From positions 1,045,318 through 1,109,317 of the forward strand of contig JAGTWJ010000013.1 in NCBI GenBank assembly GCA_020064725.1: DNA of 64,000 nt, written 5' to 3'. This DNA comes from Drechslerella dactyloides (lineage: Eukaryota; Ascomycota; Orbiliomycetes; Orbiliales; Orbiliaceae). Each line of letters starts with the position of its first letter. The stretch's first letter is position 1. The notes under the pieces were generated by a model that searched no databases, was not told the DNA's origin, and saw nothing but the letters and a program-made list of their open reading frames with translations. This document shows, piece by piece, positions 63,717 through 64,000 of the stretch. Made by a program: the position numbers and the translations under genes.

Positions 63717-64000
63717 TAGAATTCATTAATATTGAAAATATTTAAGAAAATATAAGTTTTTTTAAGATTATATAATTATTAGTTATTGATAATTATTTAA
63801 GAATATAGTTATTTAGGAATTATTCTTTTAGAATAATAAAAAAAGATATTTATTTTAAATAATAAAAAAAAAAATTAAGATTTTTTAAATATTAAGGAGG
63901 GTATTTATTTTAATATCTATTTTTAAATTTTATAATTTAGAATTATTAGTATAAATAGAAATTATATTTTTATAATAATTTAAAAGTTTATTTATTATAG
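63717..64000 (+). mobile_element. Fragment of a Gypsy reverse transcriptase region
   Basis: Matches 15,060-15,360 (ATATTTAAGAAAATATAAGTT.. and TTAGAATTATTAGTATAAAT). It continues beyond the window. Confidence 0.55.

Overview
The window looks like nuclear DNA of a filamentous ascomycete (Pezizomycotina). Small gene islands of ordinary base composition have genes with 50-65 bp introns of fungal type. Between them lie very AT-rich blocks of nested transposons whose C:G pairs have mostly become T:A, the expected footprint of repeat-induced point mutation (RIP). No bacterial, viral or mitochondrial gene is visible.

Layout: (1) 1-5.1 kb is island A: a six-exon minus-strand gene (partial, running off the left edge) encoding a serine-esterase/lipase-like domain fused to a second fungal domain, then a 546 bp MITE and about 1.1 kb of non-coding DNA. 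(2) 5.1-28.4 kb is a nest of Gypsy LTR retrotransposons (gag with a zinc knuckle, reverse transcriptase with a mutated YLDD box) carrying five pogo/Fot1-like transposons, short MITEs and a foldback element. (3) 28.5-35.1 kb is island B: a well-preserved LTR, an ankyrin-type pseudogene killed almost only by Gln-to-stop changes, a relic of a membrane-protein-like gene, a fragment of a second kind of DDE transposase, and an apparently intact two-exon gene for a secreted cysteine-rich (CFEM-like) protein with one C-terminal membrane helix. (4) 35.1-64 kb is a second transposon nest with Gypsy copies on both strands, more pogo-like copies and three more foldback elements.

The most unusual feature is the family of TA-flanked DNA transposons. 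Their roughly 45 bp ends start with ACGT and hold two tandem copies of a short GC-rich word. The word differs between families, but within an element it usually matches in both repeats and at both ends. The same end design is used by full-length ~1.89 kb elements with dead transposases, by eight copies of a 249 bp MITE with two different ends, by four ~1.1 kb near-palindromic foldback elements and by the 546 bp MITE beside the esterase gene. The ends remain GC-rich while the bodies have decayed, which suggests movement in trans after, or in spite of, RIP. Coordinates of nested elements were read by eye from end motifs and TA duplications; the internal limits of decayed retrotransposon genes are approximate.
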